A DNA stretch of 64,000 nucleotides from Oceanimonas smirnovii ATCC BAA-899 (lineage in GTDB: Bacteria; Pseudomonadota; Gammaproteobacteria; Enterobacterales; Aeromonadaceae), in NCBI RefSeq assembly GCF_000381965.1, contig NZ_KB908458.1:124001-188000 (forward strand), read 5' to 3'. Each line of letters starts with the position of its first letter. Position 1 is the stretch's first letter. The position numbers were made by a program, and so were the translations under genes. This document shows, in pieces, positions 54,534 through 63,637 of this stretch. The notes beneath the pieces are model-generated. The model ran no database searches. It was not told the DNA's origin and was given only the letters and a program-made list of their open reading frames with translations.

Positions 54534-55877
54534 GTGAGTGCAAGGGCGCAATTCAGCAGCAAGCTGGGATTTGTCATGGCCGCCGCCGGTTCGGCGATTG
54601 GCGTAGGAAACATCTGGGGCTTTCCCACTCAGGCCGCCAGTAATGGTGGCGGTGCTTTTTTGCTGGTATATCTGCTGATGATATTGCTGCTGGGATACCC
54701 CATGCTGGTGGCAGAAATTACCATAGGCCGCCACGGTCAGGCCGGTCCTTTTCATGCACTGCAAAAGCTCACCGGCAACCGCTCGGGCAGGGCCATTGCC
54801 GGCCTGGTGGGGCTGGCGGCAGTCGTTACGGTCAGCTTAATCTTTACCTTCTATGCCATTGTATCCGGTTGGTTTATTGCCTATGCGCTGGATCCGCTGA
54901 GCAACATGCTGGGCATGAAAGGAGACTGGCTTACCGCTTTTTCTACCTCCCGTAACCTTGTGTTCACGCTTATGTTTGCTCTGCTCAGCCTGTATGTGGT
55001 GAGCAGAGGGCTGGAGCAGGGCATTGAAAAATGGTCGAGCCGGCTGATGCCGCTGCTGCTGCTGATGCTGATTGCACTGACTGCTTATATGCTCACTCAG
55101 GACGGTGCAGGTGAAGGTCTGCACGCCTATCTGGTTCCGGACTTTTCCCGGGTGCTGAACCGGGATGTGCTGATCGGTGCACTGGGCCAGAGCTTTTTCT
55201 CATTGTCGCTGGGGGCAGCCGTCATGATGCTGTACGGCTCCTACCTCAGCCGTCAGTCCAGCATTCCGGCGCTGGCCGCTCAGGTGACTCTGCTTGATAC
55301 CAGCGTGGCGTTTTTGGCTGGCCTGCTGATTTTGCCGGCCATGTATGTGGCCCAGCATAATGGCGTGGCGATTTTTGCCGACGATGGCAGCCTGCTCAGC
55401 TCCGATACCCTGGTGTTCTCTGTGCTGCCGGCATTGTTTGAAACCATGGGTCAGGCCCAGCATCTGATTGCCTTTGCTTTCTTTTTGCTGATGATAGTGG
55501 CGGCACTGACCTCCTCCATTTCCATGCTGGAAGCGCCGGTGTCCCTGACCATAGAAAGCACCGGCATGTCCCGCATCAAGGCCACCTGGCTGATGACCGC
55601 ACTCTGTACTCTGATCAGCATTATTATTGTGTTTAACTTCGGCAGCCTGTTTGGCCTGGTGATCACCGCTACCACCCAATATGCTCAGCCTCTGGTCAGC
55701 CTGTGCATCACCCTTTATGCCGGCTGGGTATGGCAGCGCAACAAGGTGCTGGCAGAGCTCAAAGCCGGCTGCCCTGATGTAGAGCAAGGTCTGTTCTGGA
55801 AAATCTGGCCCTGGTATGTACGCTTTGTGTGCCCGGTGCTGGTACTGGTGGTGATTATTCAGTCCATCGGTGGCTGA
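54534..55877 (+). CDS. Sodium-dependent neurotransmitter-symporter (NSS) family transporter
   Basis: 447 residues from the GTG at 54534, nine bases after CAGGAG; a GTG at 54495 is less supported. The NSS signature in TM1, FVMAAAGSAIGVGNIWGFPT, contains the Na+ and substrate-binding residues, and twelve membrane segments are predictable. TM6 keeps the unwound LGQSFFSLSLGAAVMMLYGS. It imports an amino acid or related solute with Na+; the substrate is not determinable. Confidence 0.9.
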   Translation: MSARAQFSSKLGFVMAAAGSAIGVGNIWGFPTQAASNGGGAFLLVYLLMILLLGYPMLVAEITIGRHGQAGPFHALQKLTGNRSGRAIAGLVGLAAVVTVSLIFTFYAIVSGWFIAYALDPLSNMLGMKGDWLTAFSTSRNLVFTLMFALLSLYVVSRGLEQGIEKWSSRLMPLLLLMLIALTAYMLTQDGAGEGLHAYLVPDFSRVLNRDVLIGALGQSFFSLSLGAAVMMLYGSYLSRQSSIPALAAQVTLLDTSVAFLAGLLILPAMYVAQHNGVAIFADDGSLLSSDTLVFSVLPALFETMGQAQHLIAFAFFLLMIVAALTSSISMLEAPVSLTIESTGMSRIKATWLMTALCTLISIIIVFNFGSLFGLVITATTQYAQPLVSLCITLYAGWVWQRNKVLAELKAGCPDVEQGLFWKIWPWYVRFVCPVLVLVVIIQSIGG

Positions 55878-55900
55878 TCCTTTCACCACTGTTCAAACAC

Positions 55901-55927
55901 AAAGGGCCGCAATGCGGCCCTTCTTTA
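55901..55927. terminator. Terminator between convergent NSS and oligopeptidase genes
   Basis: AAGGGCCGC-AAT-GCGGCCCTT followed by CTTTATT on the plus strand. Confidence 0.75.
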
Positions 55928-55936
55928 TTAACCCGG

Positions 55937-58117
55937 TTAACGGGTTTCCCGATCTTGTGGGGCACTCGGGCCGGCGGCCAGGCGAGTGCTCTGCTCTTCA
56001 TCGGCCAGGGCCAGCAAAAAAGCGTATTCCCGGGCCAGTTCATGATAAGCCTCAAACCGGCCTGACTTGCCGCCGTGGCCGCTGTCCATATCACAATGCA
56101 GCAGCAGCAGGTTATCGTCGGTTTTCATCTCACGCAGCTTGGCCACCCACTTGGCTGGCTCCCAGTATTGCACCTGAGAGTCGTGTAAACCGGTTGTCAC
56201 CAGCATGTGCGGGTACGCCTGGGGTTTTACCTGATCATAAGGGCTGTAAGACTTCATATAGTGATAGGCATCAGCCTGGTTGGGGTTACCCCATTCACCG
56301 TATTCGCCGGTGGTCAGCGGAATAGACTCATCCAGCATGGTGGTTACCACATCCACAAAGGGCACCACGGCAACCACGCCCCTATACAGCTCAGGGGCCA
56401 TATTTACCACCGCTCCCACCAGCAGACCGCCGGCACTGCCGCCAGAGGCAAATACTCTGTGCTCATCACCGTAACCTTGCTGCACCAGAGCGCGGGTCAC
56501 ATCAATAAAATCATTAAAGGTGTTCTGCTTGCTCATCAGCCGGCCCTGGTCATACCAGTCCCGGCCCAGCTCCTCTCCCCCACGCACATGGGCAATGGCA
56601 TACACAAAACCCCGGTCCAGCAGGCTTAAACGAGCGCTGCTGAAGTCCGGATCCATACTGGCACCGTAAGAGCCGTAGGCATATACCAGCAGCGGATTAC
56701 TGCCATCGCGCTTAAACGAATCAGCCCGATATACCAGCGAGACCGGCACTTTGGTGCCGTCCCGGGCGTTCACCCACAACCGCTCACTGCGGTAGTCGGC
56801 AGCATTGAACTGCTCGCCCACATATTGCTGTTTCAGCTCCCGCCGCTCACCGGTATCCATGTTTACTTCATACACGGTAGATGGCCGGGTCATGGAAGCA
56901 TAGCCATAACGCAGCCAGGGCGTATCGGCTTCCGGATTGGTGCCCAGCCAGCTGACATAGGCAGGATCATCAAAGGCGATTTGGTGTTCGGTATTATTAT
57001 GTCTGTTCACCTGACGCAGGTGCAGCAGGCCTTCACTGCGCTCTTCCAGCACCAGCCAGTCGCGAAACAGAGCAAAACCTTCCAGCAGCACATCGGCACG
57101 GGCAGGAATCAACGGCTGCCACTCATTCGGCTCGCTGACCCTGTCGGTCACATACAAGCCAAAGTTGGCACCGTCTTTGTTGGAGCGTACATAGAAGCGG
57201 CCATCATAATGGTCCAGATCATATTCATGACCATGCTGCCGGGGCCAGAATAACTGAGGCGCGGCAGCGGGATTGTCGGAGGGAATAATACGCAGCTCGC
57301 TGGCATCGGTGTTCCAGCCGCCAATCACAATATAATCTCCCGAACGGCTCTTGTAGAGGCTGGTATAAAAGCCGCTGTCGGGCTCTTCATACACCAGCAC
57401 ATCCTGGCTCTGTTCGGTGCCAAGGCGGTGGCGGTATACCTGAAACGGCAGCAGGGTACCTTCATCCTGTTTCACATAAAACAGAGTTTTGCCGTCGTTG
57501 GCCCACACCAGATTGCCCGAGGTATTTTCCAGCACTTCGTCATAAAGCTCACCGGTTTGCAGCGATTTGAAACGGATCTGATACTGGCGGCGGGAAATAA
57601 AATCTTCCGAAAAGGCCAGGGTCTGCTGATCCGGGCTGACCGCCATCTGGCCCTGATCATAATACGCTTTACCGTCTGCCCGCTGGTTGCCGTCCAGCAA
57701 CACTTCAATCTGCTCGGGCCGGCCATCAGGATAACGCTCGGTAATGCCATATTCCTGCCCTTGCTGATAGCGGGTACGATACCACCAGCCCTGCTTGAAA
57801 TAAGGGACAGTGTTATCATCCTGCCGTACCCGCGCCACCATTTCCTGAAACAGGCTTTGCTGAAGATCATTAAGCGGAGTGAGCACACGCTCACTATAGC
57901 GATTTTCCTGCTCAAGATACTGAATCACTTCAGGATCTTCACGCTGGTCATCGCGCAGCCAATGATAATTGTCTACACGAATATCATCATGATGACTGAG
58001 CACATGGGGAATTTTTCTGGCGACAGGCGGTTGCAGCTGCACGTCGGCTCCTTTGGCATAGGATAGGGTACACAGCACCCATGCTAACATCAGGCAAAGC
58101 CCTGCCCTATTCCCCAT
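55937..58117 (-). CDS. Prolyl oligopeptidase family protein (S9A, oligopeptidase B-like), exported
   Basis: 726 residues. A hydrophobic N-terminus (LCLMLAWVLCTLSYAKG) is a likely signal peptide, unlike cytosolic PtrB. A beta-propeller domain (about 90-440) precedes the alpha/beta-hydrolase domain. The catalytic Ser is in VFASGGSAGGLLVGAVVNM near 560, the Asp in LVTTGLHDSQVQYWEPAKW and the His in DMDSGHGGKSGR. It cleaves short peptides after basic or prolyl residues, probably in the periplasm. Confidence 0.9.
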   Translation of the reverse strand: MGNRAGLCLMLAWVLCTLSYAKGADVQLQPPVARKIPHVLSHHDDIRVDNYHWLRDDQREDPEVIQYLEQENRYSERVLTPLNDLQQSLFQEMVARVRQDDNTVPYFKQGWWYRTRYQQGQEYGITERYPDGRPEQIEVLLDGNQRADGKAYYDQGQMAVSPDQQTLAFSEDFISRRQYQIRFKSLQTGELYDEVLENTSGNLVWANDGKTLFYVKQDEGTLLPFQVYRHRLGTEQSQDVLVYEEPDSGFYTSLYKSRSGDYIVIGGWNTDASELRIIPSDNPAAAPQLFWPRQHGHEYDLDHYDGRFYVRSNKDGANFGLYVTDRVSEPNEWQPLIPARADVLLEGFALFRDWLVLEERSEGLLHLRQVNRHNNTEHQIAFDDPAYVSWLGTNPEADTPWLRYGYASMTRPSTVYEVNMDTGERRELKQQYVGEQFNAADYRSERLWVNARDGTKVPVSLVYRADSFKRDGSNPLLVYAYGSYGASMDPDFSSARLSLLDRGFVYAIAHVRGGEELGRDWYDQGRLMSKQNTFNDFIDVTRALVQQGYGDEHRVFASGGSAGGLLVGAVVNMAPELYRGVVAVVPFVDVVTTMLDESIPLTTGEYGEWGNPNQADAYHYMKSYSPYDQVKPQAYPHMLVTTGLHDSQVQYWEPAKWVAKLREMKTDDNLLLLHCDMDSGHGGKSGRFEAYHELAREYAFLLALADEEQSTRLAAGPSAPQDRETR

Positions 58118-58264
58118 GCATCACCTCCGGCACACCTGCTCAAAAAACCATCAAATATTACTCACGAAGTGCCACAGCAGCCAGCAAAACCGGTGAAAAA
58201 TGCCAAATAAAACGAAAAATAAAGTCAAATGAGGCCGCAACCGCAGCCTCCAAGGGAGAAGTGA

Positions 58265-58579
58265 TTACTTACGTTGCCAGCGACCGTCAGCCAGCTGCAC
58301 ATACTGGCCCGGAGGGGTGCGATCAATATTCAGCTGACCGGCACGGCTTTGCACTATCGTCAGACTGGTGCCGGTTTTTTGAGCAATATCCCGGTAGCTG
58401 TCGAGCCGCTTGCGGTTAATGTCATTCACAATGGCGCTCACCTGAGCACCACCTTGCACCGCACCCACCAGACCATTTACCTGTTCACCAATCAGCCCCT
58501 GCTGTTTAGCCTGCTGCAGATCCAGTGCCCAGGCCGACAGGCTGAGAGTTGCTGCCAGAATCATAGCCAACCATCTCAT
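58265..58579 (-). CDS. ydbL: YdbL family protein (DUF1318)
   Basis: 104 residues from the ATG at 58579, after AGGAGACTG. A signal peptide ends near LSAWALDL. LQQAKQQGLIGEQVNGLVGA and VNDINRKRLDSYRDIAQKTG are the DUF1318 signature. It follows ynbE in the ydbH-ynbE-ydbL operon, whose products act in lipid transport between inner and outer membranes. Confidence 0.92.
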   Translation of the reverse strand: MRWLAMILAATLSLSAWALDLQQAKQQGLIGEQVNGLVGAVQGGAQVSAIVNDINRKRLDSYRDIAQKTGTSLTIVQSRAGQLNIDRTPPGQYVQLADGRWQRK

Positions 58580-58589
58580 ATCAGTCTCC

Positions 58590-58772
58590 TCAGAACAGTT
58601 CCTGCTCTTGTTCAAACAGTTTTTCCAGCTCCCGATCTACCCGCACCCGAATCTCGTGATCTACCTTCACATTTAAATTCACGGTAATGGGCTTGTCGGG
58701 AACCATGACTTCCACCCTGGGTGTGCAGGCACCCAGCAGCAACACTGCCAGCACCATAGCGGTTTGTTTCAT
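58590..58772 (-). CDS. ynbE: YnbE family outer-membrane lipoprotein
   Basis: 60 residues. The lipobox LLLGAC puts the lipidated cysteine at residue 16. The rest (MVPDKPITVNLNVKVDHEIR) matches YnbE. In E. coli YnbE partners YdbH at the outer membrane. Its start overlaps the ydbH stop by 4 bases. Confidence 0.92.
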   Translation of the reverse strand: MKQTAMVLAVLLLGACTPRVEVMVPDKPITVNLNVKVDHEIRVRVDRELEKLFEQEQELF

Positions 58773-60541
58773 TGTTCCTTACCCCCTTGCCACTGCGCCG
58801 GCAGCCGCTCACTGAGATCTTCGGCAAAGCGCAGGCTCTGCAGCAACTGTAACAGGTTTTCCTGATGGCGGTAATTGAAGTTAACCGGGTGCATTCGCTC
58901 GCCTACCGGAGCCCGGCCCTGCAACCGCGTCATGATCACCGCCTCACCGTCAACAGCCATGGTCATGTCGGCGCTAAGACGCTGGTAACGTAAATCTTCC
59001 AGCATGCCCAGGGTAAGCGCTAACGACATATTGTCTGCGGCAGAATCACGCAGCGCCTCACCGGCCTGATAAGACACCCAGCCGTTATGGCTCCAGAGAC
59101 GACCGTTATGAACACTGACAGCACCATCAAATACAAAGGGCAGCCGGCCATGCAAACGGCCGTCACCGGTCAGTCCCGACACTGTGGTCAAATTCAGCAG
59201 GCTGGCCAGCGATACATCCTGAATATGCAGCTCGCCCTGTAAGTGAGCACTTAATGGCATTGGCGACAGTGCCAGCCGGCCTTCCAGCACATTGGCGGTA
59301 AGCCCTGACAGCCAGGGCCTGTTATTACGCCAGCTTAACGCAGCGTGAATATTAGTGACGGGCACACCGGTACTCAACGCCTCTATGGTCAGACCGCTGC
59401 CGGCATTCAGCCTCAGCCGTCCCTGCTGCCAGCGACCAGCGAGCTGGCCGCTCACGCCAGTGGCGCTCAGCTCTCCCCGGCTCAGCCGGCCATCTTCAAG
59501 CCGCGCCAGTAATATCAGCGGCTGAGCAGCACTCAGTACATTGGCTGATTGCAGCGCCAATACCAGTTGCCCTTGCTCCACGTCTACATCGGGCAGCGCC
59601 AGCCAGCGGTTCAGCCAGGCCAGGCCAGCGGCCAGCGACAACCTCTGTTCAGGCAGCTCAAGGGCCAGCCCCTGCTGCCAGCGCCAGTTAGCCTTTACTT
59701 GCAACTGCGGTGACAATATCAGTTCCGCGCTGCCGTGTTCATAACTGTTAAGCTGCAAAGCCAGCTGTGCCCGGGGCAGTGCCTGCTGTTGCCAGCGGCC
59801 GCCCTGCCAGCTCAGCTCCCACCGGCCAATACCGCCCAGGGGCAAAGCGGCCGCAGGCTGCAGCATCAGCTCGTCGAGCTGCAAGTGCTGCCAGTTGAGC
59901 CGGTTTATATGCAACCGTGAGCCGGGATCCCAAAACCAGCCATCCTCACCGGTATGCAGCTGTGCGTCCAGTTGCAGCCGGCCGCTCAGCGGGGCAGGCA
60001 ACCCCGTCTCTGCATTCAACCGCAGCCCTTGCCCGGGCTGCCAGCTGCCCTGCATACTCACCGGCTGTTTCAGTGCCGGCAGTAGCAGGCTGCCGGGCAG
60101 GATACCGCGCCAGCGCCAGCCGCCCTGATCCGGCGTCAACACGATAGCAAGCGGGCTGCCTTCAGCCTGCCAGTCAATCATGATGTCGCCATTATGATGG
60201 CGCAACCTGGCCGGACCATTAAGGGTCCGGCCAGGTAAATGCAGCGTTAACTGATCAATGGCAAAATCGACCGGCGGCAGGGTCAGCAGCACAGAAAGGG
60301 CATCTCCTTCACCTTGTGCGCCGGTATTACCACTACGGGAACACCCCAGATCCAGACCCAGATATGCCAGCGTGCCGGTGACTTTACCATTGTGCCAGTG
60401 CAGCCTGAGTGAGTGAGCCTGTTCTTTAGGGCAGGCTGGTACTACTGCTCGTTCCATCTGCGCCGTCAGTTCAATGCCGGCGGGCAAAGCCGCCGCCGCA
60501 GGTAAACTCAGCAATAAAACCGGCAACAGCCATTTCATCAT
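58769..60541 (-). CDS. ydbH: YdbH-type AsmA-like intermembrane transport protein, short form
   Basis: 590 residues, clearly shorter than E. coli YdbH (about 880). An N-terminal signal or anchor (KWLLPVLLLSLPAAAALPAG) leads into beta-rich repeats of the AsmA/YdbH bridge type. The C-terminal third (NVLEGRLALSPMPLSAHLQG, DGRLHGRLPFVFDGAVSVHN, LEDLRYQRLSADMTMAVDGE) is the conserved domain. With TamB and YhdP, YdbH moves phospholipid to the outer membrane in E. coli. AAGGAG ribosome site. Confidence 0.88.
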   Translation of the reverse strand: MMKWLLPVLLLSLPAAAALPAGIELTAQMERAVVPACPKEQAHSLRLHWHNGKVTGTLAYLGLDLGCSRSGNTGAQGEGDALSVLLTLPPVDFAIDQLTLHLPGRTLNGPARLRHHNGDIMIDWQAEGSPLAIVLTPDQGGWRWRGILPGSLLLPALKQPVSMQGSWQPGQGLRLNAETGLPAPLSGRLQLDAQLHTGEDGWFWDPGSRLHINRLNWQHLQLDELMLQPAAALPLGGIGRWELSWQGGRWQQQALPRAQLALQLNSYEHGSAELILSPQLQVKANWRWQQGLALELPEQRLSLAAGLAWLNRWLALPDVDVEQGQLVLALQSANVLSAAQPLILLARLEDGRLSRGELSATGVSGQLAGRWQQGRLRLNAGSGLTIEALSTGVPVTNIHAALSWRNNRPWLSGLTANVLEGRLALSPMPLSAHLQGELHIQDVSLASLLNLTTVSGLTGDGRLHGRLPFVFDGAVSVHNGRLWSHNGWVSYQAGEALRDSAADNMSLALTLGMLEDLRYQRLSADMTMAVDGEAVIMTRLQGRAPVGERMHPVNFNYRHQENLLQLLQSLRFAEDLSERLPAQWQGGKEQ

Positions 60542-60606
60542 GCCAAACTCCTTGCACTACTCCGCTCAGCTCTTAAGCTAAATCCAGTAACAGGGGGAAA
60601 CCGTAA

Positions 60607-60963
60607 ATGGATAAATTGGTGCTTTGGGGCATTGTCGTGATTGCTTTTTTGGTGCTCGGAAGGCGGCTTTATCAGCGCTTTTATGATCATACTCAGCCTG
60701 AGCACAGCATCAGGGTTACGGTCAGTGGCAAGCATATAAAGCAGTTTATGGGGCGCACCTCCAAGGAGGAAACTGAACTGCCGGCTCAGCGACAACAGTT
60801 CTATGTCAGCTTCCGGGCGCGCCCGGGAGACCAGGAACAGGAATTTCAAGTAAGCGAGCATCTCTATGAGCAGCTGCTGCTGAACAGCACCGGCACCCTG
60901 GTGTTCCGGGGCCGGCGCTTTATTGCCTTTGAGCCCGACGACACTAGCCAGGATAGCGACTGA
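60607..60963 (+). CDS. DUF2500 family membrane protein (YhhM-like)
   Basis: 118 residues. One N-terminal membrane segment (LVLWGIVVIAFLVLG) and a beta-rich periplasmic part ending FRGRRFIAFE, the DUF2500 signature seen in YhhM. In E. coli yhhM follows yhhL; here it is about 9 kb away. Function unknown. Its 3' end overlaps the convergent DUF411 gene by 20 bases. Confidence 0.8.
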   Translation: MDKLVLWGIVVIAFLVLGRRLYQRFYDHTQPEHSIRVTVSGKHIKQFMGRTSKEETELPAQRQQFYVSFRARPGDQEQEFQVSEHLYEQLLLNSTGTLVFRGRRFIAFEPDDTSQDSD

Positions 60964-61384
60964 ATACCGCTGTGTTGCCCTGTGCGTCAAAACTCAGTAC
61001 TTCATAGGGGGTGCCGGGAATATCCATGCCCGGTGCACTCTGGGGCATGCCCGGAATGGTCAGGCCGCGATGCTCTGGCTGGTTCTGCAGCAGCTGCTTT
61101 ACATCATGTGCCGGCACATGCCCTTCAATCACATAGCCACCAACCTGAGCGGTGTGGCAGGACGCCAAAGACGGTTTGACACCGGCCCGCACCTTCACCG
61201 ATTCCATATAATTGGTGTCTACGCTGGTCACGTCAAAGCCGGACTCGCGCATGTGCTCTACCCAGTCTTCACAGCAGCCACAGGTAGGTGACTTGTATAC
61301 GGTAACCGAAGGAAGTGCTGCAGGTGCTGCCAGCGCAGGCCCGGCCAGCAGCAGTGCCAGACTCATCAAGCTTTTTTTCATCAT
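60944..61384 (-). CDS. DUF411 periplasmic metal-binding protein
   Basis: 146 residues from the ATG at 61384, after AGGA. The signal peptide MKKSLMSLALLLAGPALAAP precedes VTVYKSPTCGCCEDWVEHMR, the DUF411 motif with CxxCC that probably binds copper. ASCHTAQVGGYVIEGHVPAH adds Cys and His ligands. Relatives are often next to copper-resistance genes, but none are here. Confidence 0.88.
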   Translation of the reverse strand: MMKKSLMSLALLLAGPALAAPAALPSVTVYKSPTCGCCEDWVEHMRESGFDVTSVDTNYMESVKVRAGVKPSLASCHTAQVGGYVIEGHVPAHDVKQLLQNQPEHRGLTIPGMPQSAPGMDIPGTPYEVLSFDAQGNTAVFSRYPG

Positions 61385-61513
61385 GCTTTCCTGTGTTGAA
61401 TGACCCGCCACCAGACTAGCAAAGCTCGGTCTTCGGGTCGCCTGTTGTCGGTATTCAGACCGGCGTCAAACGGTTATGCTTACCACTTTATAAAGTATAA
61501 CTCCGGAGCCAAT

Positions 61514-61903
61514 ATGTCTTATCTTGCCCTTAAGCATGCACACATGATGTTTGCCATTATCAGCATAGTGCTGTTTATGCTGAGAGCCTGGCTGGCGGTC
61601 CCCTCTCCCGCCCGCATCAACAACAAGCTGCTGAAGATTTTGCCTCATATCAACGACACCCTGCTGCTGATATTTGGCATCTGGCTGGCGGTCAGCCTTA
61701 AGTTCAACCCCCTTGAGAACAGCCCCTGGCTGGCAGCCAAAATTATTGGCCTGGTGCTCTACATCATAGTGGGCACCATTGCCATCAAACGCGGCAAAAC
61801 CCGCGGCCAGCGCCTGATGGCTGCGCTCGCTTCCATTGCTATTTTTGCCTACATCTATGGTGCGGCAGTCACCAAATCACCACTGTCCTGGCTGGTGCTG
61901 TAA
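61514..61903 (+). CDS. SirB2 family inner-membrane protein
   Basis: 129 residues from the ATG at 61514, after GGAGCC. Four membrane segments with YLALKHAHMMFAIISIVLFM at the start and KFNPLENSPWLAAKIIGLVL in the middle, the SirB2 pattern. Function unclear. The last 49 bases overlap the 3' end of the M14 peptidase on the other strand. Confidence 0.88.
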   Translation: MSYLALKHAHMMFAIISIVLFMLRAWLAVPSPARINNKLLKILPHINDTLLLIFGIWLAVSLKFNPLENSPWLAAKIIGLVLYIIVGTIAIKRGKTRGQRLMAALASIAIFAYIYGAAVTKSPLSWLVL

Positions 61904-63438
61904 CGCGCGTTGCCGGGGTTAACCGGAAACACCGGAAACGGCCCCGGCTTCAGCCAGCGCCAGCCTGCTTCCTGATACAGGGCATTGGCTGAGCGCGGAT
62001 CCAGCATCAGTGCCGCCAGCGGCCCCAGGGGTTGATCCATGGGGACCAGCATATCTCCCAGCCCCAGCCTCAGCTCACCGGCTTCAGTACGCGCCTGTAC
62101 CCGCCATTTTTCTCTGACACCCGGTTTTGCTCTGGGCTGTGGCTGCAGCGCCTCTATCAGGATGCGCTCGGCCCGGACGTCTTGGGGTGCCCGTAACGTC
62201 ATAAAGCGAATATGATGCCGTTCAAGCCAGCGAGCCATTCGTTCACGTTCCCGTGTGATGGCATAGGCTGGCGGCAACAATACCTGCTCCCCGGCCACGA
62301 TGGCGTTGTAATTAACAAACTCATGATAACGGCGCTCACCGCTGCTGAGTCTGACCAGTGGCAGCCTCACCTCGGGCTTGGCATGATTACGGGCAAAGTG
62401 CACATCCATGCTCAGGGAGCGATCCGCGCCGGCCGACTGCCACTGTGCTTGAGCTTGCCGCGACACCGCCATCAGCCGCTGGCTGTCGTCGGCCGCCAGC
62501 TGCAGCAGGCTTAGCAGGGCCAGATACTGCTTGCGAACCCGCTCGGCAATATTGCGCGGCGTGGCGTAACTGCCGCTTTTATTGTCCAGCCGGCTTTCCA
62601 CCAGCACAGACACCCGCCCCTGCATGGCCGCATAGTTACGCAGATTGGTAATGCCCAGGCCACCCCGGGCCACCCGCTGCCCCAGCTGCGTAATTTCCCC
62701 CCGGTAGGCCTCGGCCCTGACGCCGGTTTCGCTGACCTTGCGGATCAGCGCCGGCAGCAGATAGCCGGCGGTATAATCCTGCAGGCGGGCATCGATATTA
62801 GGGTTGTTGCCCACCTCGAACTGCACTTCCACATCGGTAAGCCAGCCCTGCTGTCTGGTCAGCACCCGTTTCCAGATGCCCGACTCGTGCGCGTCGTATA
62901 CCAGATCCGGATCAAAAGTATGCAGCGCATTCACCAGCAGCCGGGTTTCGCCGGCGTTCAGCGCCACATAGTCAATATTGGTGTTGTCGTTATTGGCATT
63001 GTGCCGACGGGATAAATCCCGGCCGTCGGGGTTGGCCATGGGCACCAGCACCAGATTCAGCCGCTCCAGCAAAACCTTATGCCGGCCCAGAGTCAGCTCC
63101 TGTGCCAGTTGCTGCACCGCTTCGGCACCGGCGGGTTCATTACCGTGCTGGGCCGCCAGCACCAGCACTGTGGCCTTGCCGGGCTCGGGCCGGTAATGCT
63201 GCAGAAAGGCCGGTGAAGAGGATATCAGCAGGGCATGAACCGGACGGCCGCCGGCAGAAGTGCCAATGTGAACCCTATGAGACCGATCGTTGTGTTCGGC
63301 CAGGGTAAACAGGTAGTGGTCAATGTCGCGGCTGTCGGGCAACGACAAATAATTTGCTTTCTTTAATGGCGTCAAGGGTTCCAATCCGGCCCAACCCTGA
63401 TTTCCCCAGAGGAACAGCAGCAACCACAAAAGACGCAT
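61855..63438 (-). CDS. Exported M14-family zinc carboxypeptidase
   Basis: 527 residues with a signal peptide (RLLWLLLFLWGNQGWAGLEP). The zinc-binding HxxE is in VLAAQHGNEPAGAEAVQQLA near residue 97; the second His is probably in LVYDAHESGI. NPDGRDLSRRHNANNDNTNI is the substrate-arginine/Asn region. A long C-terminal extension has no recognisable domain. Likely trims peptides or peptidoglycan-derived stems in the periplasm. Confidence 0.85.
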   Translation of the reverse strand: MRLLWLLLFLWGNQGWAGLEPLTPLKKANYLSLPDSRDIDHYLFTLAEHNDRSHRVHIGTSAGGRPVHALLISSSPAFLQHYRPEPGKATVLVLAAQHGNEPAGAEAVQQLAQELTLGRHKVLLERLNLVLVPMANPDGRDLSRRHNANNDNTNIDYVALNAGETRLLVNALHTFDPDLVYDAHESGIWKRVLTRQQGWLTDVEVQFEVGNNPNIDARLQDYTAGYLLPALIRKVSETGVRAEAYRGEITQLGQRVARGGLGITNLRNYAAMQGRVSVLVESRLDNKSGSYATPRNIAERVRKQYLALLSLLQLAADDSQRLMAVSRQAQAQWQSAGADRSLSMDVHFARNHAKPEVRLPLVRLSSGERRYHEFVNYNAIVAGEQVLLPPAYAITRERERMARWLERHHIRFMTLRAPQDVRAERILIEALQPQPRAKPGVREKWRVQARTEAGELRLGLGDMLVPMDQPLGPLAALMLDPRSANALYQEAGWRWLKPGPFPVFPVNPGNARYSTSQDSGDLVTAAP

Positions 63439-63637
63439 AGAAACCCCAAATAGTTATATAAATATCAAAAGGTTATAGTTCTAAAATCACATTGCAGCAA
63501 GCGCTGCAGAACGTCAGGAACAGACCGAAAAACAGCAACTGTGGAAAAATGGCGACACTCGCTCATGAAAAAGGTGCGTCAAAACTTGTCACACCCTGTG
63601 CCTAGGATACAATCATCCCAAGCAAGAGGGCATAACC

